DNA of 64,000 nucleotides, taken from contig NZ_CP098323.1 in the NCBI RefSeq assembly GCF_023657595.1, positions 4,860,001 through 4,924,000 of the forward strand, in the 5' to 3' direction. Shown one piece after another: positions 1-7,719 of the stretch. Position numbers and translations under genes: made by a program. Under the pieces are notes generated by a model. That model was not told the DNA's origin. It made no database searches and worked only from the letters and a program-made list of their open reading frames with translations. How positions within the stretch are numbered: position 1 is the first letter of the stretch; each line of letters opens with the position of its first letter. This DNA is from Cytobacillus firmus (GTDB taxonomy: Bacteria > Bacillota > Bacilli > Bacillales > Cytobacillaceae).

Positions 1-461
1 GCCAGTTCAGCCCCAATGGCCTTCTGCAGGTCATCCACTTTGAGCTCTATCTGCATGCCGATTTTGCCGCCGCTGACTATGATCAGCTCAAGCTCTTGTG
101 CCTTTGCGTCGATGAAAGAGGGATATTGCTTTTTCATTCCGACCGGGGAGCAGCCACCGCGTATGTAGCCGGTGAGCTTCTGGATATCTTTGACCGGGAT
201 CATTTCCACTTTTTTTTCGCCGGCAGCTTTCGCGGCTTTTTTCAGGTCGAGCTCTTCTGTCACAGGAATGATGAACACGAAGACCTGCTTTGTGACGCCC
301 TGGGCGACTAATGTTTTATAGACAGCTTTAGGGTCTTTGCCGATTTTTTCTGCAACCGAAACACCATCAATCTTCCCGTCCTGGCTGTCATATGTAATCA
401 ATTCATAAACTACCTTTTGAGCATCGAGCATACGCATCGCATTTGTTTTACCCTTTGCCAT
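1..461 (-). CDS. ybaK: YbaK/EbsC-type aminoacyl-tRNA deacylase (3' end outside window)
   Basis: The reading frame begins MAKGKTNAMRMLDAQKVVYE and stays open to the window edge, giving 153 residues without a stop. The family is usually about 155-160 residues, so only a few C-terminal residues are missing. Segments such as GKDPKAVYKTLV, the VFIIPV strand and GYIRGGCSPVGMKK match YbaK proteins, which hydrolyse mischarged Cys-tRNA(Pro) in the cytoplasm. The start at 461 is supported by a GGAGG ribosome binding site about 10 bases upstream (near 471-475). The family is clear. The exact tRNA substrate is inferred from the family. Confidence 0.9.
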   Translation of the reverse strand, partial: MAKGKTNAMRMLDAQKVVYELITYDSQDGKIDGVSVAEKIGKDPKAVYKTLVAQGVTKQVFVFIIPVTEELDLKKAAKAAGEKKVEMIPVKDIQKLTGYIRGGCSPVGMKKQYPSFIDAKAQELELIIVSGGKIGMQIELKVDDLQKAIGAEL

Positions 462-536
462 TGCCTGCGCCTCCAGTGGTTATTTTCCTCATTTTAGCAT
501 TTTTGGCCAGTTTCAAAAAGGCAGAGGCAAAAGAAT

Positions 537-565
537 AGCAGGATTCCCCAAAAGAGAATCCTGCT
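537..565 (-). terminator. Rho-independent terminator after the alpha-glucosidase gene
   Basis: AGCAGGATTC (537-546) and GAATCCTGCT (556-565) form a perfect 10-bp stem. Read on the minus strand it is followed by a short T-rich tract. It lies just past the stop codon at 574. Confidence 0.8.
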
Positions 566-573
566 AATAGAAA

Positions 574-2235
574 TTATTTCAATCGGTACACACGGGCTTC
601 ATATGGCTTAAGCGTAAATGAATCCATATCACCATGTTTTTCAACCGGATAGTTATTCAATAAAAGCTGTTCATAGGAAAGCTTATCATCTGCTTCAAAA
701 GAGGCTTCCTCTGTTGAAAGGTTTGTAATCACAACTACCTTGTCATCATCAGATGTACGGGTATAGGCATAGATTTGCTGGTCGTCTTCAAGAAGCAAAT
801 CATATTGGCCATAAGTGAAGACTTCATTTTCTTTTTTCAGCCGAATCATCTTTTTATAGAAAGAAAGGATAGAGTCCCCGTCCTGCGATTGGATCTCCAC
901 ATTGATCTCCTTATAGTTCGGATTCACCTTCATCCAAGGCTGGGCTTTAGTGAATCCTGCGTTTTCTTTAGAGGACCACTGCATTGGCGTACGGCTGTTA
1001 TCACGGGAAGAAGCCCAGATGATGTCCATAATATCCTGATGGGACATGCCTTCCTCTTTCTTCAGGCGGTACAGGTTCTTCACTGCTACGTCATCATAGT
1101 CGTCAATGGAAGGGAATTGGACATTAGTCATGCCGATTTCCTGTCCCTGATAAATAAACGGCGTTCCCTGCATCAGGAAGTACATGGCACCCATAGCTGT
1201 TGCGCTTTGCTGCCAGTATTCCTTATCATTTCCCCATGTGGAAACGACACGCGGCTTATCGTGGTTCTCGATGAATAACGCGTTCCACCCATCCGCTTCC
1301 AGGCCTTTCTGCCAGCGGGTCAGAACTTTTTTCAGCTCGACAATATCAACCTCAGGGTTTGTTTCCGCGTCCCAAAGACCAAGGTGCTCAAATTGGAAAA
1401 TCATATCCATCTTACCCTGCTCTTCCCCGACCCAAAGATCAGCTTCATCCACTGTAACACCGTTTGCCTCGCCGACTGTCATCACATCATAGTTCGCATA
1501 GGTGCGGTCTTTAAATTCTTTTAAGTACTCGTGAATGCCTTCCTGGTTCATATGCATATCGAAGGAAGATACATACTTTTTCTTCTTTGGGTTCGGCATA
1601 TCAGGCAAGCCTGCACGCTTTTTGATATGGCTGATGGCATCAATCCGGAAGCCGTCGATTCCTTTATCCAGCCACCAGTTCACCGTAGCATATAAAGCTT
1701 CGCGGACCTCTTTATTTTCCCAGTTCAAATCAGGCTGCTTGGTGGAAAAAACATGAAGATAATACTGCTCTGTCTTCTCATCGTATTCCCATGCCGATCC
1801 GCCGAAAATACTTTCCCAGTTATTTGGCTCCTTGCCATTCTTTCCGTCTCTCCAAATATACCAGTCTCTTTTCGGGTTCTCTTTGGACTCACGGGACTCA
1901 ATAAACCAAGGATGCTCATCACTTGTATGGTTCAGCACAAGATCCAGAATCAGCTTCATATCGCGCTTATGGACCTCATCCATCAGCTGATTGAAATCCT
2001 CCATCGAACCGAAATCCTCCATGATATCCTGGTAGTCTGAAATATCGTATCCATTATCATCATTAGGGGATTTGTACATTGGGCAAATCCAGATGACATC
2101 AATGCCTAACCCTTTAATATAATCCAGCCTCTGAATAATTCCCTGAAGATCGCCAATTCCATCTCCGTTTGAATCCTGGAAACTGCGGGGATAAATTTGA
2201 TATCCAACTGCTTCTTTCCACCATACCTTTTTCAT
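574..2235 (-). CDS. malL: oligo-1,6-glucosidase / alpha-glucosidase (GH13)
   Basis: This is a 553-residue cytoplasmic glycoside hydrolase that releases glucose from isomaltose-type or maltose-type oligosaccharides. GH13 landmarks appear in order: an N-terminal WWKEAVGYQIYPRSF, DLVLNHTSDEHPWF, the nucleophile region GIDGFRIDAI, the acid/base region TVGEAN, and FIENHDKPR. The length fits Bacillus oligo-1,6-glucosidase (about 560). I chose the ATG at 2235 because GAGGGTG lies six bases before it; the frame extends to 2301, but that extension contains the cre-like palindrome. It appears to be a single-gene unit ending in a terminator. Exact substrate preference (malL versus trehalose-6-phosphate or sucrose-type enzymes) cannot be read from sequence alone. 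Confidence 0.92.
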   Translation of the reverse strand: MKKVWWKEAVGYQIYPRSFQDSNGDGIGDLQGIIQRLDYIKGLGIDVIWICPMYKSPNDDNGYDISDYQDIMEDFGSMEDFNQLMDEVHKRDMKLILDLVLNHTSDEHPWFIESRESKENPKRDWYIWRDGKNGKEPNNWESIFGGSAWEYDEKTEQYYLHVFSTKQPDLNWENKEVREALYATVNWWLDKGIDGFRIDAISHIKKRAGLPDMPNPKKKKYVSSFDMHMNQEGIHEYLKEFKDRTYANYDVMTVGEANGVTVDEADLWVGEEQGKMDMIFQFEHLGLWDAETNPEVDIVELKKVLTRWQKGLEADGWNALFIENHDKPRVVSTWGNDKEYWQQSATAMGAMYFLMQGTPFIYQGQEIGMTNVQFPSIDDYDDVAVKNLYRLKKEEGMSHQDIMDIIWASSRDNSRTPMQWSSKENAGFTKAQPWMKVNPNYKEINVEIQSQDGDSILSFYKKMIRLKKENEVFTYGQYDLLLEDDQQIYAYTRTSDDDKVVVITNLSTEEASFEADDKLSYEQLLLNNYPVEKHGDMDSFTLKPYEARVYRLK

Positions 2236-2286
2236 GTTAACACCCTCATTATATATAAATTTCTTTTCTATAATCTTCGTTTGGTG

Positions 2287-2301
2287 CGCAAACGTTTGCA
2301 T
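2287..2301 (-). promoter_or_regulatory. cre-like / LacI-family operator upstream of malL
   Basis: Read on the minus strand, ATGCAAACGTTTGCG matches the Bacillus CcpA consensus WTGNAANCGNWNNCW at 14 of 15 positions. It contains the perfect 12-bp palindrome GCAAACGTTTGC. It sits about 55 bp before the malL start, so CcpA or a local LacI-type repressor could act there. Confidence 0.7.
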
Positions 2302-2827
2302 TAAGCGGCATAAAAAAAGCTGCCTGCTTAATGCATGTGCATACTACTACAGTAAGTGTAACGCTTACAATTCAATTTTTCAATACCCTAATTAAATTAG
2401 GATTTATAGAAAAAGAAAACTTGCATATTAGCGGGTTTTCTCTGTTAATAGAAGATTTCTTATTCAGCTAAAGCACCTTTATGTTTAAGTACATTAATTC
2501 ACAAAGTAAATAAACAGCAGAAACAAAAAGGATTACTCAGAACTATTGTCCATATGCAGAAAGTAAGGATGGTTTTGTTGATAAAAGCCCTTTTAAGGAC
2601 ATCCACCTCCTAACTATATTACGAACATCACTGGTAAAGGTTCTCAATAATTCCAGTTATTCAAGTGTTCAGAATAACTGCGCGAGTATAAAGCCCTTCT
2701 CAATATCATACAAAATTAAAGTGTTGCCAATATAATGTGTTATGGTTAAAGAATGGAACACGGATTTCCCTCCCTTTGAGATGAAAGGGAAAATAAAATA
2801 AATAAAGGAAAGTAGGGGTGAGATCAC
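2302..2827. other. intergenic region without a convincing gene
   Basis: No supported coding sequence was found between malL and the MEDS gene. The region holds a second dyad, GTAAGTGTAACGCTTAC (2352-2368), which resembles a weaker cre. It also holds a TCCCTTT/AAAGGGA stem (2771-2777 and 2784-2790) just upstream of the MEDS gene. The rest is AT-rich and should contain the two divergent promoters. Confidence 0.5.
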
Positions 2828-3400
2828 TTGAATAGCAAAATGAACCAGTTGTTTGAGGAACAAAAGAGTGTTCATGTGCTGTATTCCTATAATGGAATGA
2901 AGCAATACATTGAACAGGTGGTAAGCTTTATCCAAAATGGCGTTATGGCAGGGGATTACATTATTCTTATAGAAAATGACCGTGTCTACCCAATTATACA
3001 AAAAGAACTGAGCAGACGGTTAAATGAGGAAAAATTGAAATTTGTTCATTTTGTAAACAACTACGATTTTTATTATTCAAGTGGTAGCTACCATCCTCCT
3101 GCAATCACTGAGTATTTTACTAAAATGGTACAACCGTATGTTGAAAAGAAAATCTCATTTCGATCGTGGGCACATGTGGAGTGGTCCAGTATGAAAGATC
3201 CGCTTCATTTGATTGAGGACTTTGAGAAAATAGTAGACGAAGCTGTTAATACACTTTCTTTCCCATTAATTTGTGCGTATGAAGGAGAGAAAATGCCAGA
3301 TTTCCTCAGGACTATTTTGATGGAAACTCATCCATATGTTCTATTTGAAGATAATCTCATTATCTCCGAACAATACCAGCAAATAGAGGAAGTAAAATAG
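2828..3400 (+). CDS. MEDS (DcmR-type sensory) domain protein
   Basis: This 190-residue protein is essentially one MEDS domain. It has HVLYSYNGMKQYIEQVVSFIQNG near residues 17-40, an AGDYIILIENDR strand-turn near 42-54 and an ICAYEGEKMPDF segment near 155-168. MEDS domains are found in DcmR-like and RsbT/histidine-kinase-linked sensor proteins, where they are thought to bind small ligands; the ligand here is unknown. No output domain is fused, so it probably works through a partner. I chose the TTG at 2828 because GGGGTGA lies six bases upstream; the in-frame ATG at 2840 is too far from it. It is monocistronic and followed by a terminator read from the opposite side. Confidence 0.75.
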   Translation: MNSKMNQLFEEQKSVHVLYSYNGMKQYIEQVVSFIQNGVMAGDYIILIENDRVYPIIQKELSRRLNEEKLKFVHFVNNYDFYYSSGSYHPPAITEYFTKMVQPYVEKKISFRSWAHVEWSSMKDPLHLIEDFEKIVDEAVNTLSFPLICAYEGEKMPDFLRTILMETHPYVLFEDNLIISEQYQQIEEVK

Positions 3401-3439
3401 CTAATCTGCCCAATTAATCTAGGAAAGCAGCCTAAAAAC

Positions 3440-3468
3440 GAAGCCGCAGCACTCCCAGCTGCGGCTTC
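3440..3468 (-). terminator. terminator of the HELGH protein gene
   Basis: GAAGCCGCAGC (3440-3450) and GCTGCGGCTTC (3458-3468) form a perfect 11-bp stem with a 7-base loop. It is followed on the minus strand by GTTTTTAG. Confidence 0.85.
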
Positions 3469-3476
3469 CAATATTG

Positions 3477-3938
3477 TCAGGCAGGCTCCATTTGAAGCTG
3501 ATCCCGGTATGGTTTTAATGAATGATAAATAATGTTCTGCATGAATGCCTTATCCATGTCCGGCAAGAGCTTTTCAGCAAATGCCCAGGCATTTTCCTCA
3601 ATTTTCAATGCTGTGAGCCGGCGTTCCTGCTCTGTTGTGCAGGCATCAAGATGGCTTGCCAATTGCTCCAGCTCCGCATCTTCTGCATGGCCTAACTCAT
3701 GAGCAAACACAACGGCAAAATAATCTAAAAAACGATCAGCAGAAGCAAACAGCTGCTGGCATTGGTTCTTAATCTCTTCTGCATAAAGGGTTACTGTATG
3801 TGTTCCCATGCTGTATTTTCCGCCAGCTATACGATTTCCCGGAAAATGTTTCTCTAATTTAATGTCCGCCTGACTCCCCGACCTCTTCAGCAATTCATGA
3901 ACAACAAGATCCAAGCTTTCTTTATTCAATGCAAACAC
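3477..3938 (-). CDS. small HELGH-motif protein (putative Zn-metallopeptidase-like)
   Basis: This 153-residue soluble protein has AVVFAHELGHAEDAEL near residues 75-90. The HELGH at 80-84 fits the HExxH zinc-binding motif, and acidic residues follow that could supply a third ligand. There is no signal peptide or membrane segment, so it is probably cytoplasmic. I do not recognise a named family; the peptidase assignment rests only on the motif. It is transcribed alone between two terminators or promoters. Confidence is high that it is a real gene and low for activity. Confidence 0.7.
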   Translation of the reverse strand: MFALNKESLDLVVHELLKRSGSQADIKLEKHFPGNRIAGGKYSMGTHTVTLYAEEIKNQCQQLFASADRFLDYFAVVFAHELGHAEDAELEQLASHLDACTTEQERRLTALKIEENAWAFAEKLLPDMDKAFMQNIIYHSLKPYRDQLQMEPA

Positions 3939-4035
3939 CTTTCTCTATTTAAAGCTTATAGGCTATTATATGAGAAAAGTGTACAGAAATAAACCAATAT
4001 ATACCCTTTTATTTCGGCGACAAAACCTAAATCCC

Positions 4036-4938
4036 TTAATTTTTATCCTGCAGAAGCGATTTATGGATCCAGATCGCAGCCTGTGCACCCTCTCCCATCG
4101 CAATGGTTACTTGTTCCGAGTGGGCTGCCACATCGCCTGCTGCCCAAACATTTTGGACACTGGTCATTTTCGAGCGCGGATCTGTCAGGAGATGCTTATT
4201 TTCAAGCCGCTCTGCACCTAGCTGCTTTGCCAGGCCGGATTTTATCTCATTTCCGCCAAATGCAATAAATCCTCTATCCCCTGTAATTTCTTTGCCGTTT
4301 TCCAGCCTTACACCTTTAAATTTGTCATCATCTGCAAGCACTTTACCTATTGTTTCTTCCACATATTCAATATTTTCCTCTCTCATTTTCTCTAAAAATT
4401 CCTGATCTGGCACCTTTTTTTCATGGTTGATAAAAACAAGGTCATTTGTCCAGTAAGACAAGGTTAAGGCCATATTCGCACCGGCATTTCCAGAGCCAAG
4501 CACAATGGTGCGTTTATCCTTCACCTCATATCCATCACAGTCTGGACAGACATAGACCGATATGCCAAGACAAGGCATCAGTTCCGGGAATGGCGGCATC
4601 CGGTCCATGACTCCCGTTGCCAGCAAAATCCGTTTGCCGGAATATTTATTGCCGCTTTCTGCTGAAACGACAAATCCTCCTTCAGCCTTTTCAGCCTGCT
4701 CCACTTTTTCATGAACAAACTCCACTCCAAGGCTTTCGGCGTGTTTTTTCCCAAGCTCACGAAGCTCCGGGCCGCTTACACCATCAGGATAGCCTAAGAT
4801 ATTATGATAATTTTGGCATATCGTGGAACGCCCATCATCGGAATCCAGCACCAGCACCTTATGCTTATACCTGCCCAGCTGAATGGCAGCCTGCAGTCCC
4901 GCAATCCCTCCTCCAACAATCAGACAATCATAATTCAA
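4036..4938 (-). CDS. NAD(P)/FAD-dependent oxidoreductase, thioredoxin-reductase-like
   Basis: This 300-residue flavoprotein carries an N-terminal FAD-binding GGGIAGLQAA, a central VLGSGNAGANMAL dinucleotide-binding motif, and the C-terminal FAD motif WAAGDVAAHSEQVTIAMGEG. A CPDCDGYE sequence sits where thioredoxin reductases have their redox-active CxxC, so disulfide reduction is plausible. It is slightly shorter than TrxB (about 315). The start is placed at the TTG at 4938, eight bases after AAGGAGG. The frame runs to 5016, but that extension lacks a binding site. The physiological acceptor is unknown. Confidence 0.8.
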   Translation of the reverse strand: MNYDCLIVGGGIAGLQAAIQLGRYKHKVLVLDSDDGRSTICQNYHNILGYPDGVSGPELRELGKKHAESLGVEFVHEKVEQAEKAEGGFVVSAESGNKYSGKRILLATGVMDRMPPFPELMPCLGISVYVCPDCDGYEVKDKRTIVLGSGNAGANMALTLSYWTNDLVFINHEKKVPDQEFLEKMREENIEYVEETIGKVLADDDKFKGVRLENGKEITGDRGFIAFGGNEIKSGLAKQLGAERLENKHLLTDPRSKMTSVQNVWAAGDVAAHSEQVTIAMGEGAQAAIWIHKSLLQDKN

Positions 4939-5121
4939 AAATAACTCCTCCTTTTCGTGCCAAAAAAGGCTATACATGTAAACTACCCAGAAATTCGGTT
5001 TCCAAATACACTTCATTATTAAAATGGTTTGCTTTGTTACAGGGTAGGGGGGGGCTGATTGTGGTGTGGGAACTTCGTTTGTTGGTAAAATTCGGGGTTT
5101 GTGACTACTTTTTTCGTATTT

Positions 5122-5385
5122 TGGCGGAGAAGTGGTATCTATCGGGAGCTTTGATGCAGCTTCTTTCTGGTTTTATCGAATAAGAGGTATCTATTCGGGA
5201 TTTTGATGCAGCTTCTTTTTGGTTTTATCGAATAAGCGGTATCTATCCAGGGCTTTGACGCTACTTCTTTCTAATTTTATCGAATAAGCGGCATCCAACC
5301 AGGGCTTTGACGCTGCTTCTTTCTGGTTTTATCGAATAATCTGAAGCTTTCCGGTTCTATCGAATAAGCGGTATCTATCACAGAA
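5122..5385. repeat. 52-bp-period tandem repeat array (family 1)
   Basis: The block TATCGAATAA begins at 5174, 5226, 5278 and 5330, exactly 52 bp apart, followed by a shortened copy at 5358. A diverged first unit starts near 5122. The conserved unit also contains GGTATCTATC and GCTTCTTTCTGGTTT. It lies between the flavoprotein promoter and the terminator of the RHH-like gene, and I see no open frame of coding character in it. No unit like this occurs elsewhere in the window, although its period equals that of the two larger arrays. Confidence 0.85.
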
Positions 5386-5426
5386 TTTAACACTGTTTTT
5401 TTCCAAAAGCAGACCCTGCTCAACTG

Positions 5427-5459
5427 CAAAAAAGGGGAGTCTCATCACTGAAACTCCCC
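5427..5459 (-). terminator. terminator of the parM-like operon
   Basis: GGGGAGT (5434-5440) pairs with ACTCCCC (5453-5459), and the stem extends inward with one mismatch. A6 at 5428-5433 reads as a T run on the minus strand. Confidence 0.85.
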
Positions 5460-5465
5460 TCGAAC

Positions 5466-6056
5466 TTATTTATTCATATGTGCAAGAAAGCCGCCAAGAA
5501 GAGTATCCAGATCTTCTTCGCTTTCCTCTTCAGTTTCTTCTTGCTGTTCCTGTTTAGCCTTGTCCCAATCAAAGTCAAGCAGATCATCTTCAATATCCGT
5601 CAGATCATCTTCAGATACCTGGTCTTCCTCTAAAGCCGCGGCTGCCGAATCATACTCATTCACAGCAGGCCTCGGCTCCTCCTGCAGATATAGAGCTTCA
5701 TCTATATCAGAAGAGCGGCTGTTCAAGGACGCCAGCAGGGATGTTGCCCGCACCGGGTCCGTAATCAGCTGATAAATGATGCTGCCGAGCAAGGCTTCTG
5801 AGTGCTCATGCTTTAGCCAGTCGCGCTGAACCTTGCTTAGCCCCTTTGGAAGGGGAATGGTGATGGTTTCCCGGTCTTTTGATTGTGAACTGCTGACTCC
5901 CTGCATCACAAACTCGGCCATTTTGCTCGAAAAATTCCGCTTTTCGGTTTCCTTGAGCTTTTGCAGATGCTTCAGAATATGATCAGGTGTGTCAGATGGT
6001 ACACGAAAGGATATGGATTGTCCTCTCTTAATTTCAGAAGAGGAAGCTTTACTCAT
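5466..6056 (-). CDS. ribbon-helix-helix-like partner of the actin-like protein (ParR-type candidate)
   Basis: This 196-residue protein has two parts. The N-terminal 50 residues contain SISFRVPSDTPDHILKHLQ followed by RNFSSKMAEFVMQG, a strand-helix-helix layout typical of RHH DNA-binding adaptors. The C-terminal third is very acidic and Glu/Asp rich (EEDQVSEDDLTDIEDD and EETEEESEEDLDTLLGG). The gene starts 11 bp after the stop of the actin-like gene and shares its terminator, so the two form an operon. In type II partition systems the second gene encodes the centromere-binding adaptor. I infer that role here, perhaps with the acidic tail contacting the filament. AGGGTGA precedes the start. Confidence 0.65.
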   Translation of the reverse strand: MSKASSSEIKRGQSISFRVPSDTPDHILKHLQKLKETEKRNFSSKMAEFVMQGVSSSQSKDRETITIPLPKGLSKVQRDWLKHEHSEALLGSIIYQLITDPVRATSLLASLNSRSSDIDEALYLQEEPRPAVNEYDSAAAALEEDQVSEDDLTDIEDDLLDFDWDKAKQEQQEETEEESEEDLDTLLGGFLAHMNK

Positions 6057-6067
6057 GAAAAATCACC

Positions 6068-7267
6068 CTAGTTGGCTTTTACAGGTTTCTTATCCTGGTC
6101 TGCCTTATCTTTATTCGTTCTTCTTGAAAAATCAGAGATCAGCTTGTAATAAGCATTTGCCATCATCCAGATGCTTTCCTTTTCATCCTCGAAGAAGTCA
6201 ATGTTATAGCCATCCAGATTATTATTTAATGTCTTCAGATAATCTTTTAGAACAATAGAACCGCCGCCGACGAAGTAGCAGATCTCCGTCTGGGAGTTTT
6301 TCTGCCACACGTTGCGGAGCAGGCGGTACTGCTTCTTCGCCAGGTCAAGCAGGATACGGTCTGTAATATCATGCACGCTTGTGCGGCTTCCCTTAACCAT
6401 AATATGATTGCGGTCATTTTTCTTCGTGATGATTTCCACGACATCTGTGCGGCTGTCGAGCTCAACACCATGCTTCGAACGGATCTCTTCACGGATGGAT
6501 TCAAGCGCTTCAGACACGCCAAGGTTGAAGCCCTGCGCTTTATCATCATCTACATTGCGGTTTTTAATGACAGCGATATCCGTAGATAATCCGCCGATAT
6601 CCTGGATTAAAATACGCTTATCAATTAAATCCTTATTAATGATGTTTAAGTTATTATCCATTACAAGGTTGATATAAGCAGCAAATCCTTCAGGATAAAC
6701 CTTGATTTCTTCAAACTTGATATTAACTTTTTGCCCCTGGTACTTCGGTGTTACAAGGAACTCAACCTGATGGACAGAGCCCAGCAGCTTGGAACGGTAA
6801 CCCGCATCCTTGCCTTCCTTTACTTCACGAAGCGGAAGTCCTGTGCCCAGTGTGTAGTTTGCATCGATCACATTACCTGACTTTTTAAAGCCAGTGGAAC
6901 CGCCGTTTTGTACAGCATCCAGTGCCAAAGCAGTGAAAAGCATAACCAATGTCTGATCTTCTTCGGATTTGCTGCTGCCTGGATCCAGTTCAGTAGCATT
7001 ATCGCTTTTTGTTGCCAGGTGACCTACACGGTAAATCGTATTGTTTTCCTTCAGGGCAGGGGAGTGAACTCTAATATGTATGCCTTCAAGCGGATTTTTG
7101 CTGTCAAGTTCTTCAATCCCGATAACCGGCCGGTCCTCAACATCTCTCGCTATTACATTCGGTATGTTTAATTCTGAATCCAATTTCCCAAAGATTGCTT
7201 TAATAGAATCGTTTCCTACGTCAACTGCTGCAATTCGTGAATTCGTCAAATCATTCAATCCTTTCAT
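6068..7267 (-). CDS. ParM/StbA-family actin-like ATPase
   Basis: This 399-residue protein has the actin/Hsp70-fold motifs: phosphate-1 AAVDVGNDSIKAIFG near residues 13-27, phosphate-2 LIQDIGGLSTDIAVI near 220, and the adenosine motif VGGGSIVLKDYL near 337. Such proteins polymerise with ATP and push plasmid copies apart. Here the gene lies among apparently chromosomal genes, with the RHH-like partner downstream and an iterated sequence directly upstream at 7340-7526. The start is uncertain: the ATG at 7267 has GGAG only one base away, and TTG codons at codons 4 and 7 have better-spaced sites. No replication gene is nearby. Confidence 0.88.
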   Translation of the reverse strand: MKGLNDLTNSRIAAVDVGNDSIKAIFGKLDSELNIPNVIARDVEDRPVIGIEELDSKNPLEGIHIRVHSPALKENNTIYRVGHLATKSDNATELDPGSSKSEEDQTLVMLFTALALDAVQNGGSTGFKKSGNVIDANYTLGTGLPLREVKEGKDAGYRSKLLGSVHQVEFLVTPKYQGQKVNIKFEEIKVYPEGFAAYINLVMDNNLNIINKDLIDKRILIQDIGGLSTDIAVIKNRNVDDDKAQGFNLGVSEALESIREEIRSKHGVELDSRTDVVEIITKKNDRNHIMVKGSRTSVHDITDRILLDLAKKQYRLLRNVWQKNSQTEICYFVGGGSIVLKDYLKTLNNNLDGYNIDFFEDEKESIWMMANAYYKLISDFSRRTNKDKADQDKKPVKAN

Positions 7268-7339
7268 TCTCCATAATATAGAGCTGCTATTTTAAGAGTA
7301 ATTCAGATTGAGAGATTAATCAATGCGAGGAAACAAAAA

Positions 7340-7526
7340 GTAATCAAAGCGTAAAAACGTAAACAAAATGTAAACATCTACCTTCATTGTATACACTTTC
7401 CGTATACATGTAAACAAAAGTGCACACATCCTTATATACCAACATGCACACCGATTTGTATACTTGTTTACATTTTTGAATACATTTGTAAACATTATTG
7501 TATACATGTAATCAAATTTGTTTACA
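7340..7526. repeat. TGTAAACA/TGTATACA iterons, candidate centromere (parC-like)
   Basis: At least eleven 8-mers of the form TGTAWACA or close variants occur in 187 bp. Examples are TGTAAACA at 7369, 7409 and 7487, its complement TGTTTACA at 7465 and 7519, TGTATACA at 7388 and 7499, and variants at 7359, 7402, 7457 and 7507. Several are joined directly (7402-7416 and 7499-7514). The cluster sits between the parM-like start and the GGDEF gene. That is where partition modules keep their centromere/operator, so I infer binding by the RHH-like protein. Confidence 0.7.
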
Positions 7527-7672
7527 AACAGATTCCCTTGGTGTTTTTCTTAAAATTTGATAGTTTATGAGATAAAATAATATCCTTATCTTCTCTAAGT
7601 GAAAAGCAACTGAATTGGATAATATTAAAAAATTTAGAAAATATACTAAATTAATCTACTTTCTTGGTAAAA

Positions 7673-7691
7673 ACTCCTATAAAATAGGAGT
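7673..7691. promoter_or_regulatory. perfect dyad upstream of the GGDEF gene
   Basis: ACTCCTAT (7673-7680) and ATAGGAGT (7684-7691) are perfect inverted repeats separated by AAA, 29 bp before the ATG. It could be an operator or a 5' mRNA hairpin. No T run follows, so it is not a terminator. Confidence 0.5.
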
Positions 7692-7719
7692 ATAACAATA
7701 GGAAAAGGAGTTCAGAAAG

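Noticed and set aside
2669..3001. 110-residue minus-strand frame upstream of the MEDS gene
   Set aside because: It overlaps the MEDS coding start on the other strand, and its translation has no domain or binding site.
4617..5183. 188-residue plus-strand frame opposite the flavoprotein gene
   Set aside because: It is antisense to a clear FAD/NAD protein and has no family features or ribosome binding site.
5466..7526. Evidence that the whole window is a plasmid
   Set aside because: The partition-like genes alone suggest it, but no rep, mob or transfer genes were seen, and mqo, aspA, gdhA and the spore genes around argue for a chromosome.
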